A program made the position numbers and the translations under genes. A stretch of 10,820 bases of DNA, taken from assembly GCA_014730235.1 (NCBI GenBank), contig WJIO01000063.1, positions 1-10,820 of the forward strand, written 5' to 3'. Below the pieces are notes generated by a model. That model was given only the letters and a program-made list of their open reading frames with translations, was not told the origin of the DNA and did no database searches. This DNA comes from Candidatus Poribacteria bacterium (GTDB taxonomy: Bacteria > Poribacteria > DTPJ01 > WJIO01). This document shows positions 1 through 6,108 of the stretch, piece by piece. Position 1 is the stretch's first letter. Every line of letters starts with the position of its first letter.

Positions 1-4
1 GGAA

Positions 5-1094
5 ATGATAACTGCCAATAAATTCTGTGATAACAAAGAATGTCCAGATTATGGAAAAACGAATAATGATAACATAATAGGTTTTGGCCACAGTCCCAAT
101 GGTACTCAGCGATATCAATGCAAGACCTGCGGAGTAACATTTACCGAAACAAAAGGCACTATCTTCTATGGTCGTCATACTCCCAGAAAAGACATTCTGG
201 AAGCTCTGGCAATGCTTGCTGAGAGGATGAGTATTGCAGCAGTAGCCCGGGTAAAAGGAGTAAAGGAAGATACGGTCTCCAGTTGGTTGAAAGCGGCTGC
301 CAGCAATGTAGCGGAGATAGAGGAAGTGCTTCTGAAGGACTACCATGTTGATAAAGGTCAGATGGATTCCCTGTGGACCTACGTTGGCAACAAGGGTAAA
401 AAAGGGGCTATGAAGAGCACCCAGACAAAGGTGGCTTCTGGCGTGGAACGCTGATAGATCAGTCCAGTCGCCTTCGTGTTGGTCGTGCAATTGGCAAGAG
501 CGAATCAGAAGTAGCAGAGAAACTGCTGAATCAACAGAAGCGGTGCGGACATCCAGATAAGCCGCCTTCATTGACTTCCGATGCTGCCAAAGGATATGAA
601 TCAGCGCTGATAGGGGTTTATGGAGTTGTTCCCAAATATGGTGGTCGTGGACGTCCTCCCACCAGGAAGCAAGCTGGGTCTGACTGGGAGTATCTTCAGA
701 TAGTGAAGCATCGTCGTGGTGGTCATCTTGTGAGAGTAACCACCAAAGTGGTTTTCGGAGATCCAGAGACAGTATACCAGAAGCTGGGCAAACACAATTC
801 GTATGTGGAGCGGACGCATTTGACATCCAGACATATGAATGGCCGTTTGGTTCGCAAGACATTGTCATACTCAAAGAGAGTTGAGATGCTGGAAGCATCC
901 AGTGTATGGGAAGATATGGTGTATAACCTTGTTCGACCATTAAAGACGCTCCGTCTGAAAGCTGAAACTAATGAATATCCTAGAAATGGCTTCCGCGAAC
1001 ACCATCTATGGTTGCTGGTTTGACTGATCGTGTCTGGACTATCTAAGAGTTGCTGACTATCCGTGTAAGTCCGTTATTACTTCAACAACACTAA
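5..1094 (+). pseudogene. IS1-family-like transposase, disrupted by two frameshifts and one stop
   Basis: The product would be a DDE-type transposase for cut or copy movement of the element. The first part (5-454 frame) has a four-cysteine zinc finger (C8, C13, C39, C42), a helix-turn-helix around residues 75-98, and the first catalytic Asp at D121 (codon 365-367, in DSLWTYVG). The reading then continues in the -1 frame from the A/G run at 398-407. It carries the second Asp (codon 580-582, in SDAAKGYE) and the catalytic Glu (codon 808-810, in YVERTHLTSRHMNGRL), a typical IS1 signature. The frame closes at 1023, but another -1 shift at the A run 984-986 restores a family-like C-terminus, TPSMVAGLTDRVWTI, up to a TAA at 1044-1046. 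In-frame codons after it (ELLTIRV) continue to a TAA at 1092. Three lesions favour a decayed copy. Programmed frameshifting at the first site, known in IS1, is possible but would not rescue the rest. Confidence 0.75.
398..407 (+). other. A6G4 run at the first transposase frameshift
   Basis: The upstream frame reads GGT AAA AAA GGG here. The -1 frame has a TAA at 397-399 and is open directly after it, so the switch to the downstream frame must happen at or after this run and before the upstream stop at 452-454. The run is not a perfect X-XXY-YYZ slippery heptamer in the zero frame, because the base before the As is T. It could be a weak programmed -1 site, a one-base deletion in the genome, or a homopolymer sequencing error. 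Confidence 0.5.
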
Positions 1095-1097
1095 AAA

Positions 1098-1108
1098 GGG
1101 TGACTACC
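1098..1108. repeat. candidate right terminal inverted repeat of the IS
   Basis: GGGTGACTACC lies 3 bases after the last in-frame TAA of the restored transposase. The inward reading GGTAGTCACCC begins with GGT as IS1-type ends do. The matching left end is not in the window, so the boundary is unproven. Confidence 0.45.
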
Positions 1109-1124
1109 TAAATTTTCAATAACC

Positions 1125-1157
1125 AAAAAAGCCTGTATTATTAATACAGGCTTTTTT
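1125..1157. terminator. symmetric Rho-independent terminator
   Basis: A perfect inverted repeat of 16 bases on each side of one central base (T1141): six As, then GCCTGTATTA, then TAATACAGGC and six Ts. Folded realistically, it is a hairpin with a small AT loop and U tracts on both strands, so it should stop transcription in either direction. It begins 17 bases after the proposed IS end. It would separate IS transcription from the LamG gene, and may have belonged to the gene into which the IS inserted. Confidence 0.85.
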
Positions 1158-1180
1158 GCTTTATATAATCGTTTATTTTT

Positions 1181-1247
1181 CATTCCTGCGGAGGCAGGAA
1201 TCTAGAAGCATCAGTATAAATACTGGATTCCTGCCTTCGCAGGAATG
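1181..1247. repeat. palindromic repeat element, copy A (two units, inverted)
   Basis: Two hairpin units lie head to head. Unit 1 (1182-1201) is ATTCCTGC, GGAG, GCAGGAAT. Unit 2 (1227-1246) is ATTCCTGC, CTTC, GCAGGAAT. The outer 25 or so bases on the two sides are inverted copies of each other with about two mismatches, flanking an AT-rich core at about 1207-1221. The whole resembles a REP-type or MITE-like mini-element of about 67 bases. Related copies are at 2373-2483 and 7006-7032, all between genes. The core unit is similar in form to the Neisseria dRS3 repeat (ATTCCC, 8 bases, GGGAAT); this likeness is from memory and does not imply common origin. Confidence 0.85.
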
Positions 1248-1271
1248 ATAAGCTAAGAAAATTTTCAAATT

Positions 1272-1298
1272 ATTACCATACTCAAACCGAAAGAGCCA
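1272..1298 (+). other. 27-base leader sequence shared with 2586-2612
   Basis: This stretch matches 2586-2612 at 21 of 27 positions by hand alignment, without gaps, including CCGAAAG and the flanking CCA. An AT-rich stretch just upstream is also loosely alike in both. It lies about 160 bases before the LamG start and 47 bases before the candidate -35 box, so it would be upstream of the transcript if that promoter is right. Function unknown: a regulator site, a repeat remnant, or chance. Confidence 0.3.
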
Positions 1299-1344
1299 AA
1301 GTTTTCACGGACATACATTTTATGCTTGGTCAGAACAATTAATC

Positions 1345-1374
1345 TTGACCTTCCGCTAGGGTTTTTGGTAAAAT
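1345..1374 (+). promoter_or_regulatory. candidate sigma70-type promoter for the LamG gene
   Basis: TTGACC at 1345-1350 (five of six consensus) and TAAAAT at 1369-1374 (five of six) are separated by 18 bases. Transcription would begin near 1381, giving a leader of about 75 bases before the ATG at 1458. It lies downstream of the terminator and repeat A, so the gene would have its own promoter. Confidence 0.5.
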
Positions 1375-1447
1375 CTGAATCAGTGTATTTCGGAGGTGTT
1401 TTATTAGTTATAATGTTGATATTGGTGTAATTTAATTTTCACGTGAT

Positions 1448-1453
1448 GAGGTG
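1448..1453 (+). promoter_or_regulatory. ribosome binding site deciding the LamG start
   Basis: GAGGTG ends 4 bases before the ATG at 1458. In-frame GTG (1443) and ATG (1446) codons lie upstream, but they would overlap this site and have no comparable site of their own. The ATG at 1458 also opens directly into the signal peptide. Confidence 0.65.
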
Positions 1454-1457
1454 TGTA

Positions 1458-2231
1458 ATGAAAAATTTTTTAATGTATCTTCTGGTATCTTTATTTATTG
1501 TTTTATCTTCAGTCGTTTACGGTGCAGTTGATGATACAATGGTTCTGGCTTTATCTTTTGATGAAGGTCAGGGTGCGGTAGCAAAGGACTCATCAAAATA
1601 TGGCTTTGACGGTAGTATCACAGGTGCTCAATGGACTAATGGAAAATTCGGTAAGGCCCTGGAATTTAAGGGTGCTGGCGGCGACGTTGTTGTAGTTGAT
1701 GACCAACCTGAGCTTCTGCTTCTGGAAGGCGGAACGATAATGGCATGGGCTTATATAATGACAGAAGCAGGACATGGTAGCTGGCCCAGGATAGTGATTA
1801 AATCAAATACCAATGGTGGAACCCATGGATATGATCTCCTGTTTGATCGGGCTAATGCTTATGCTGTAAGGTTTTGTGTGGGAGGAGAATGTACCTCTTA
1901 TGAACCTGTGGAAACCGAGGCATGGCATCATGTGGCCGTCACATTTGACGGCGAAATTATAATTCCATATCTTGATGGAGAACCTATAGGAGAAGCGAAT
2001 CAATTAGGACCATCCATTGATACTACTGGTATTCCCCTTCATATAGGCAACGGATCAGCAGCCGATAGAGACTATCACGGTATTCTGGACGAAGTCAGGA
2101 TATGGTCAAGACCGCTGAGTGCTGATGAAATTAATTTCCAGATGGAAAGGGCCACAGGAGAAGTATTAGCAGTTTCTTCCCAGAATAAAGCAACTACTAC
2201 CTGGGCAGAAGTTAAGGACAGCCATAGATAG
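1458..2231 (+). CDS. secreted LamG-like jellyroll domain protein
   Basis: A 257-residue exported protein with a single concanavalin/LamG-type beta-sandwich, a fold that usually binds carbohydrate or extracellular ligands. Residues 1-23 are a Sec signal peptide (K2, long hydrophobic core, likely cut after YGA). The LamG domain fills roughly 27-225, with the family's entry LALSFDEG, the central WHHVAVTFDG (residues 157-166) and the closing LDEVRIWSRPLSADEI (about 210-225). Two cysteines, C140 and C145, are close enough to form a disulfide. The last 20 or so residues end in KATTTWAEVKDSHR, a short tail beyond the domain that I recall in similar proteins of candidate phyla. No catalytic domain is attached, so it is probably a binding or surface protein rather than an enzyme. 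It stands alone, with its own candidate promoter and an inverted repeat 16 bases after the stop. The specific ligand cannot be told. Confidence 0.85.
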   Translation: MKNFLMYLLVSLFIVLSSVVYGAVDDTMVLALSFDEGQGAVAKDSSKYGFDGSITGAQWTNGKFGKALEFKGAGGDVVVVDDQPELLLLEGGTIMAWAYIMTEAGHGSWPRIVIKSNTNGGTHGYDLLFDRANAYAVRFCVGGECTSYEPVETEAWHHVAVTFDGEIIIPYLDGEPIGEANQLGPSIDTTGIPLHIGNGSAADRDYHGILDEVRIWSRPLSADEINFQMERATGEVLAVSSQNKATTTWAEVKDSHR

Positions 2232-2247
2232 TTTATATTATATTTGC

Positions 2248-2292
2248 TTATACTAACCAGTTAGTTTAATTTAAACTAACTGGTTAGTATAA
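2248..2292. terminator. perfect 21-bp inverted repeat after the LamG gene
   Basis: Arms 2248-2268 and 2272-2292 are exact reverse complements around the three bases ATT. It begins 16 bases after the LamG stop, so a role in transcript ending or 3'-end protection is likely. It is AT-rich and lacks a clean T tract (AAATTTAT follows), so it is not a standard Rho-independent terminator. The inner ACTAACTGGTTAGT-like symmetry could instead bind a dimeric regulator. Confidence 0.55.
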
Positions 2293-2372
2293 AATTTATC
2301 CCTTCCTGATATTTCTAAAATTAACAGTTCTTCCGGGTTCAGCGTGGTAAAGATAAGAAACTTCTTTATGCT

Positions 2373-2483
2373 GTCATTCCTGCGAAACTCTTATTCCTTT
2401 TTGCTCAAGCTTTTTCAAAAAGCTTGAAGCAGGAATCCAGTAGATCCGCATAAAGACTGTATTACTGCTTCCGCAGGAATGAC
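2373..2483. repeat. palindromic repeat element, copy B (interrupted)
   Basis: The same element as copy A in decayed form. The left unit starts as GTCATTCCTGCGAA (2373-2386) and resumes as AGCAGGAATCCAG at 2428-2440, split by about 41 extra bases. The right unit (2461-2480) reads ATTACTGC, TTCC, GCAGGAAT with one mismatch in the stem, and ends in GAC, the complement of the GTC at the left end. The core between the units (about 2441-2458) is AT-rich, as in copy A. Confidence 0.75.
2387..2427. repeat. nested insertion with its own hairpin inside repeat B
   Basis: These roughly 41 bases separate the two halves of the left hairpin of repeat B exactly at its GAAA loop. Compared with copy C, removing them restores GCGAA-AGC. 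Within the insert, 2405-2415 and 2417-2427 are a perfect 11-bp inverted repeat around C2416, TCAAGCTTTTT then AAAAAGCTTGA. The remaining insert bases (about 2387-2404) are T-rich with no clear feature. Confidence 0.6.
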
Positions 2484-2585
2484 ATAGAACTATATTTTTT
2501 AAGCATTTCCATCTGTTTCTTTATGCCGAATTCTTATAAACATTGTTTTTAGAGATTTTTTAGAATTCTCAGGTGATTTTTCCTC

Positions 2586-2612
2586 ATTATCACACTAACC
2601 CCGAAAGAACCA
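2586..2612 (+). other. 27-base leader sequence shared with 1272-1298
   Basis: Second copy of the shared stretch, identical at 21 of 27 positions with CCGAAAG conserved. It lies 120 bases before the cyclase start. The rest of the 2484-2732 gap is AT-rich. It holds a small palindrome ATGAATTCAT-like at 2640-2650 (ATGAA, A, TTCAT), and I found no convincing -35/-10 pair there. Confidence 0.3.
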
Positions 2613-2721
2613 TCCAATTCATCCCTCAATAAATTTTAAATGAAATTCATTTCAAATTAAAGTCAAGCCACAATATTACCGATAATTGAATACGGGGAAT
2701 GTATGGACATAAATTATTCAT

Positions 2722-2729
2722 AAAGGTGA
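2722..2729 (+). promoter_or_regulatory. ribosome binding site of the cyclase gene
   Basis: AAAGGTGA sits just ahead of two successive ATG codons (2733 and 2736). AGGTG is 4 bases from the first and 7 from the second, so either may be used; they differ by one residue. Confidence 0.6.
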
Positions 2730-2732
2730 TAA

Positions 2733-5700
2733 ATGATGAATTGCTCTGAATGTGACCATAACATTGTAGAAGAGTCCAAATACTGCAATCACTGCGGTAT
2801 GCCTGTGGTTAATGAAGGGATAAAGTGTAAAAATTGTGGTCGCAGAATACCCGATGAATATTTATATTGTGGTTACTGCGGCACGTTGATGAAAGATGAA
2901 CCTGAAAAATCGGATAGCGAACTGGAGAAACTGCAAAAATATATACCATCATATCTAGCACAAAAGATCCGTCAATCTGAAGGAAAAATTGAGGGAGAAC
3001 GAAGGAATGTTACTGTAGTATTTGCTGACATTAGCGGTTTTACAGCCATGTCAGAACGAAGAGATCCAGAAGAGGTAGCCAGAATAGTAACAACATGCCA
3101 TACAGCCCTGGGTAAAGTCGTTGCGAAATACGACGGTGTTGTGGATAAGATCGTCGGGGATGGCATTATGTCCATCTTTGGGGTACCGGTAAGAGAAAAC
3201 GATCCGGAACGAGCTGTTTTGGCATCTCTGGATATGCTGGCAACGATTTCTGAACTCTCTCAAGGATTTGTAAATGATATTGGACTTCCTATTGGACTAA
3301 GCATCGGTATAAATACTGGTGTGGTGGTGATTGGTGATATTGGTACAGACGAAAGACTGGACTATACAGTTATTGGAGATGTGGTAAACACAGCATCAAG
3401 GATGCAGCATGAAGCCCAGAGAGGGGAAATACTGGTAACAAAATCAACATACGAAAGAACCGCTCACTGTTTTGATTTCCAGGAGCTAGAACCCATTGAG
3501 GTAAAAGGAAAATCAGAACCACTAACCGCATACAAAGTCCTTAAAAGAAAAGAAAAACCTTTGAGAGAAAGAGGGATCGCAGGCGTAGAAACTCCCCTTA
3601 TCGGTAGAAACAGGGAGCTTTCTATCTGCATGGATGTAGTTGATAAGCTGGATGAAGGTGAAGGTGGGGTTATGTTGATTACCGGTGAAGCTGGTTTTGG
3701 AAAATCCCGACTTGCTTCGGAGATAAAGCATTATGCCAAAGATAAATGTCTATGTGATGATAACGGCAACCAGACAAGTATATCCCGATTCACATGGATA
3801 GAAGGCCGGTGCGTATCTCATTCCCGCTCTATTAACTACTGGGTTTTTACAGATGCTTTAAAAAACCACTTTGAGATAAAAAATATTGATAATTCCGAAA
3901 ACATAGAAGAAAAAATTAAAACCCGATACAATATACTCAATGCTGGTCGTTCTGATAATGGATCAGCAGGATTTTCAATAATAAAATCCCTTCTTTCTCC
4001 CAGGATGGAAGAAGAAGATTTATCGGAAGATCTGGAAGAAGCGGATAGAAAACTGAGGATATTCTCGGCTATAAGGGATTTTTTGATAATGGAATCCCAA
4101 CACAAACCCATGATTGTGGTTCTGGATGACCTTCATTGGGCTGACGAGATAAGCATTGAACTGCTGAATTTTCTTATTAAAGAGCTTTCTGACGAAAAAA
4201 TAGTTTTTATATGTATTTACCGGCCACCTATTCCGGGAGAAATGGATACACTGGTAGTTAAGGCATTAGAGGATAATATACCCGATGAAATAAATTGCAC
4301 AAAAGTTGCCTTGAATCCATTATCCCAGGGTGACAGCAGCGTTCTTCTCGGATCAATCCTTGATTCAGAAGAGCTGCCTCAGGAAATGAAAGAGTTAATG
4401 CTGAGTAAAGCCGCAGGTAACCCTTTCTATCTAGAGGAAGTGATAAAATCCCTGGCCGATAATGGGGTTATAGAACAAAAAAACGGTAAATGGATTGCCA
4501 CGAAAGACATAGAAAATGTAAAAGTCCCGGGCACAGTTCAAGATGTTATTATGGCTCGTATAGACCGGTTATCCGAAAAGCCTAAGCATATACTTCAATA
4601 TGCATCTATTATTGGCTATTCCTTTGATAAGGAAATTTTATCTCATCTATATTCCATATTTGACTCCAGAACTAAAAGTGAAGAACTGCAAAAGCATTTA
4701 TCATCTCTGGAAGATATGGGTTTTATATCCCGGGATTTAAACAGGGGGCAATCATTTATATTCCGGCATGTATTGATACAGGATGTTGCTTATAACACCG
4801 TTCTCATGAAAAGGCGTAAAGAGCTACATGAAATGATAGCTCAATATATCGAAAACGGTCACCTTCAGCATTTGGAAGAATATTATGAGATACTGGCCCA
4901 TCATTACAGCAACAGCAATAATATCGAATCATCACTATCATATCTTGTTAAAGCGGGGGATAAAAACCGAAAGATCGTCACCGGTTCATCCCAGAGCGCT
5001 CTTCAGTATTTCAGTAAAGCATCAAATATTTTAGAGCAGTTACAAAACAAAGAAAAAGACTTTATCGCCTATAAAAGGGACGTGTATGAGGGAATGGGAT
5101 TATCCTATGAGCTGCTGGGTAGATTCCATGAGGCCATATCAAGTTATGAAGCTTTACTTGATGTTTCTAATCGCATGAAAGATCATCCCACGAAAGCCGT
5201 TGCTCTCAGAAAAATTGCCAATAATAAAACCCAGATAGGAGAATGGGAAAAGGCCCTGGATTCATATAAAGAAAGTCTTGATATAGTTCAGAATCTTGGT
5301 GATTTAATACAGGTGGGTCATGTATATAATTCTATAGGTTATGGTTATTTTGAGAGATCAGATATTGAGACAGCAATGGATTACTTCCAGAAAGCCCTGG
5401 ATATAGGTCACGAAACCGGTGATCCCCGTCTTATAGGTGATTCCAGCAATAATCTCGGCATGATTGTATCCTGGAGAAATGATTTTGATCAGGCAATTGA
5501 ATATTACCAGACCGCTTTGAAATATTATAAAGAGGTTTTAAAAAGCAATCGGGATGTCCAGGATGAAGCCCAGGTTTATTTAAATCTTGGTATAACACAC
5601 TTCAAGAAAAATGAAGTGGATGTTGCCGACAGATATTATGCAGAATGTCTTAGAATTTCCGAAAAATGCGGTTATATAAGACTTATGGCATATGCCTACC

Positions 5701-6095
5701 TTAACAGGACAGAGGTATATCTGCATAAATTCGACCTGGTCAGGGCCTGGGATTTTTGTAACAAGGCCTTCGATTTACTCCGGTCATTAAATGATAAATG
5801 GTCTCAGGCCGAGGGATATAAATATAGGGGCATGATATATCGTCGTCAAAGAGATTTTTCCGCAGCAGAGGAAGCCCTTAATACAAGTCTTGAATTAAGT
5901 TTTGAATGTGATTATTTGAGAAATATTGCTGAAGTTTATTCGGAATTAGGTTTGTTATACAGGGATCAAAAAATCCCCCGAAAAGCCATTGAATACTTCA
6001 GGGAGTCTAAAAATATTTATAAAGAGCTGGAATTGGATAATGAAGTTGCCCGGATAGAAAGACTAGTAAGGCAAATAAAAACAGAATTAGTATAA
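2733..6095 (+). CDS. class III nucleotide cyclase with zinc ribbons, STAND-like ATPase and TPRs
   Basis: A 1120-residue protein predicted to make a cyclic nucleotide, most likely cAMP, under control of an ATPase and a protein-binding module. Residues 4-49 are a double zinc ribbon (C4, C7, C18, C21; C32, C35, C46, C49). The cyclase domain spans about 90-270. Metal-binding D99 (FADISGF) and D143 (VGDGIMSIFG), K139 for purine recognition, and N219 and R223 (VNTASR) for catalysis are all present, so it should be active. T212 in DYTVIGD replaces the usual substrate Asp, a class IIIb trait, as in CyaC and soluble adenylyl cyclase; some of that class respond to bicarbonate. An AAA/STAND-like ATPase follows: Walker A GEAGFGKS (318-325), Walker B VVLDDLHWAD (462-471), GNPFYLEE near 560, then a winged-helix-like stretch. 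Residues of about 780-1115 are roughly eight TPRs. No signal peptide or membrane segment, so cytosolic. The domain order resembles soluble adenylyl cyclase with one cyclase domain. First gene of an operon with the hydrolase 13 bases downstream. The input signal is unknown. Confidence 0.9.
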   Translation: MMNCSECDHNIVEESKYCNHCGMPVVNEGIKCKNCGRRIPDEYLYCGYCGTLMKDEPEKSDSELEKLQKYIPSYLAQKIRQSEGKIEGERRNVTVVFADISGFTAMSERRDPEEVARIVTTCHTALGKVVAKYDGVVDKIVGDGIMSIFGVPVRENDPERAVLASLDMLATISELSQGFVNDIGLPIGLSIGINTGVVVIGDIGTDERLDYTVIGDVVNTASRMQHEAQRGEILVTKSTYERTAHCFDFQELEPIEVKGKSEPLTAYKVLKRKEKPLRERGIAGVETPLIGRNRELSICMDVVDKLDEGEGGVMLITGEAGFGKSRLASEIKHYAKDKCLCDDNGNQTSISRFTWIEGRCVSHSRSINYWVFTDALKNHFEIKNIDNSENIEEKIKTRYNILNAGRSDNGSAGFSIIKSLLSPRMEEEDLSEDLEEADRKLRIFSAIRDFLIMESQHKPMIVVLDDLHWADEISIELLNFLIKELSDEKIVFICIYRPPIPGEMDTLVVKALEDNIPDEINCTKVALNPLSQGDSSVLLGSILDSEELPQEMKELMLSKAAGNPFYLEEVIKSLADNGVIEQKNGKWIATKDIENVKVPGTVQDVIMARIDRLSEKPKHILQYASIIGYSFDKEILSHLYSIFDSRTKSEELQKHLSSLEDMGFISRDLNRGQSFIFRHVLIQDVAYNTVLMKRRKELHEMIAQYIENGHLQHLEEYYEILAHHYSNSNNIESSLSYLVKAGDKNRKIVTGSSQSALQYFSKASNILEQLQNKEKDFIAYKRDVYEGMGLSYELLGRFHEAISSYEALLDVSNRMKDHPTKAVALRKIANNKTQIGEWEKALDSYKESLDIVQNLGDLIQVGHVYNSIGYGYFERSDIETAMDYFQKALDIGHETGDPRLIGDSSNNLGMIVSWRNDFDQAIEYYQTALKYYKEVLKSNRDVQDEAQVYLNLGITHFKKNEVDVADRYYAECLRISEKCGYIRLMAYAYLNRTEVYLHKFDLVRAWDFCNKAFDLLRSLNDKWSQAEGYKYRGMIYRRQRDFSAAEEALNTSLELSFECDYLRNIAEVYSELGLLYRDQKIPRKAIEYFRESKNIYKELELDNEVARIERLVRQIKTELV

Positions 6096-6096
6096 T

Positions 6097-6103
6097 AAGG
6101 TGG
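6097..6103 (+). promoter_or_regulatory. ribosome binding site deciding the hydrolase start
   Basis: AAGGTGG ends 5 bases before the ATG at 6109. An in-frame GTG at 6100 lies inside this site and is not a credible start. The site begins 1 base after the cyclase stop (6093-6095), so the two genes are likely translationally coupled. Confidence 0.7.
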
Positions 6104-6108
6104 CGTAT

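Larger units (their letters stand above)
1..1108 (+). mobile_element. IS1-family-like insertion sequence, right part; left end outside the window
   Basis: The segment consists of a transposase reading frame that runs almost to a candidate right terminal sequence, GGGTGACTACC at 1098-1108. Read inward on the other strand this begins GGTAGTCACCC, which resembles the GGT-starting ends of IS1-type elements. The restored transposase frame ends at 1092-1094, a few bases inside that end, as is common in this family. The left inverted repeat and the target duplication cannot be seen because the window opens 4 bases before the first ATG. The bases just outside the right end are TAAATTTTC, which would be one copy of an 8-9 base duplication if the boundary is right. 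Family placement rests on the transposase protein, not on the ends. Confidence 0.75.

Noticed and set aside
571-1023. A separate 150-residue gene starting at TTG 571
   Set aside because: The same frame is open from 400 onward and carries conserved transposase sequence upstream of 571. It is the downstream part of the broken transposase.
1181-1247. Short CRISPR-like repeats
   Set aside because: The copies are inverted, not direct, with no regular spacers, and the same units lie kilobases apart.
1272-1310. Possible cyclic-di-GMP (GEMM-I) riboswitch, prompted by CAAACC-GAAAG-CCAAAG
   Set aside because: The hairpin expected between these conserved blocks and the receptor arms are missing, and the second copy at 2586 does not preserve them.
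1392-1430. GGAGG at 1392-1396 followed by a five-codon ATG frame (1413-1430)
   Set aside because: The 16-base spacing is too long and the peptide too short. No support for a leader peptide.
2686-2715. TTGAAT and TAAATT as a promoter for the cyclase
   Set aside because: Only four of six matches in each box, and transcription would begin inside the ribosome binding site.
3836-4111. - strand frame of 91 codons inside the cyclase gene, and similar shorter ones in other genes
   Set aside because: They lie opposite clearly conserved coding sequence and have no domain or ribosome site.
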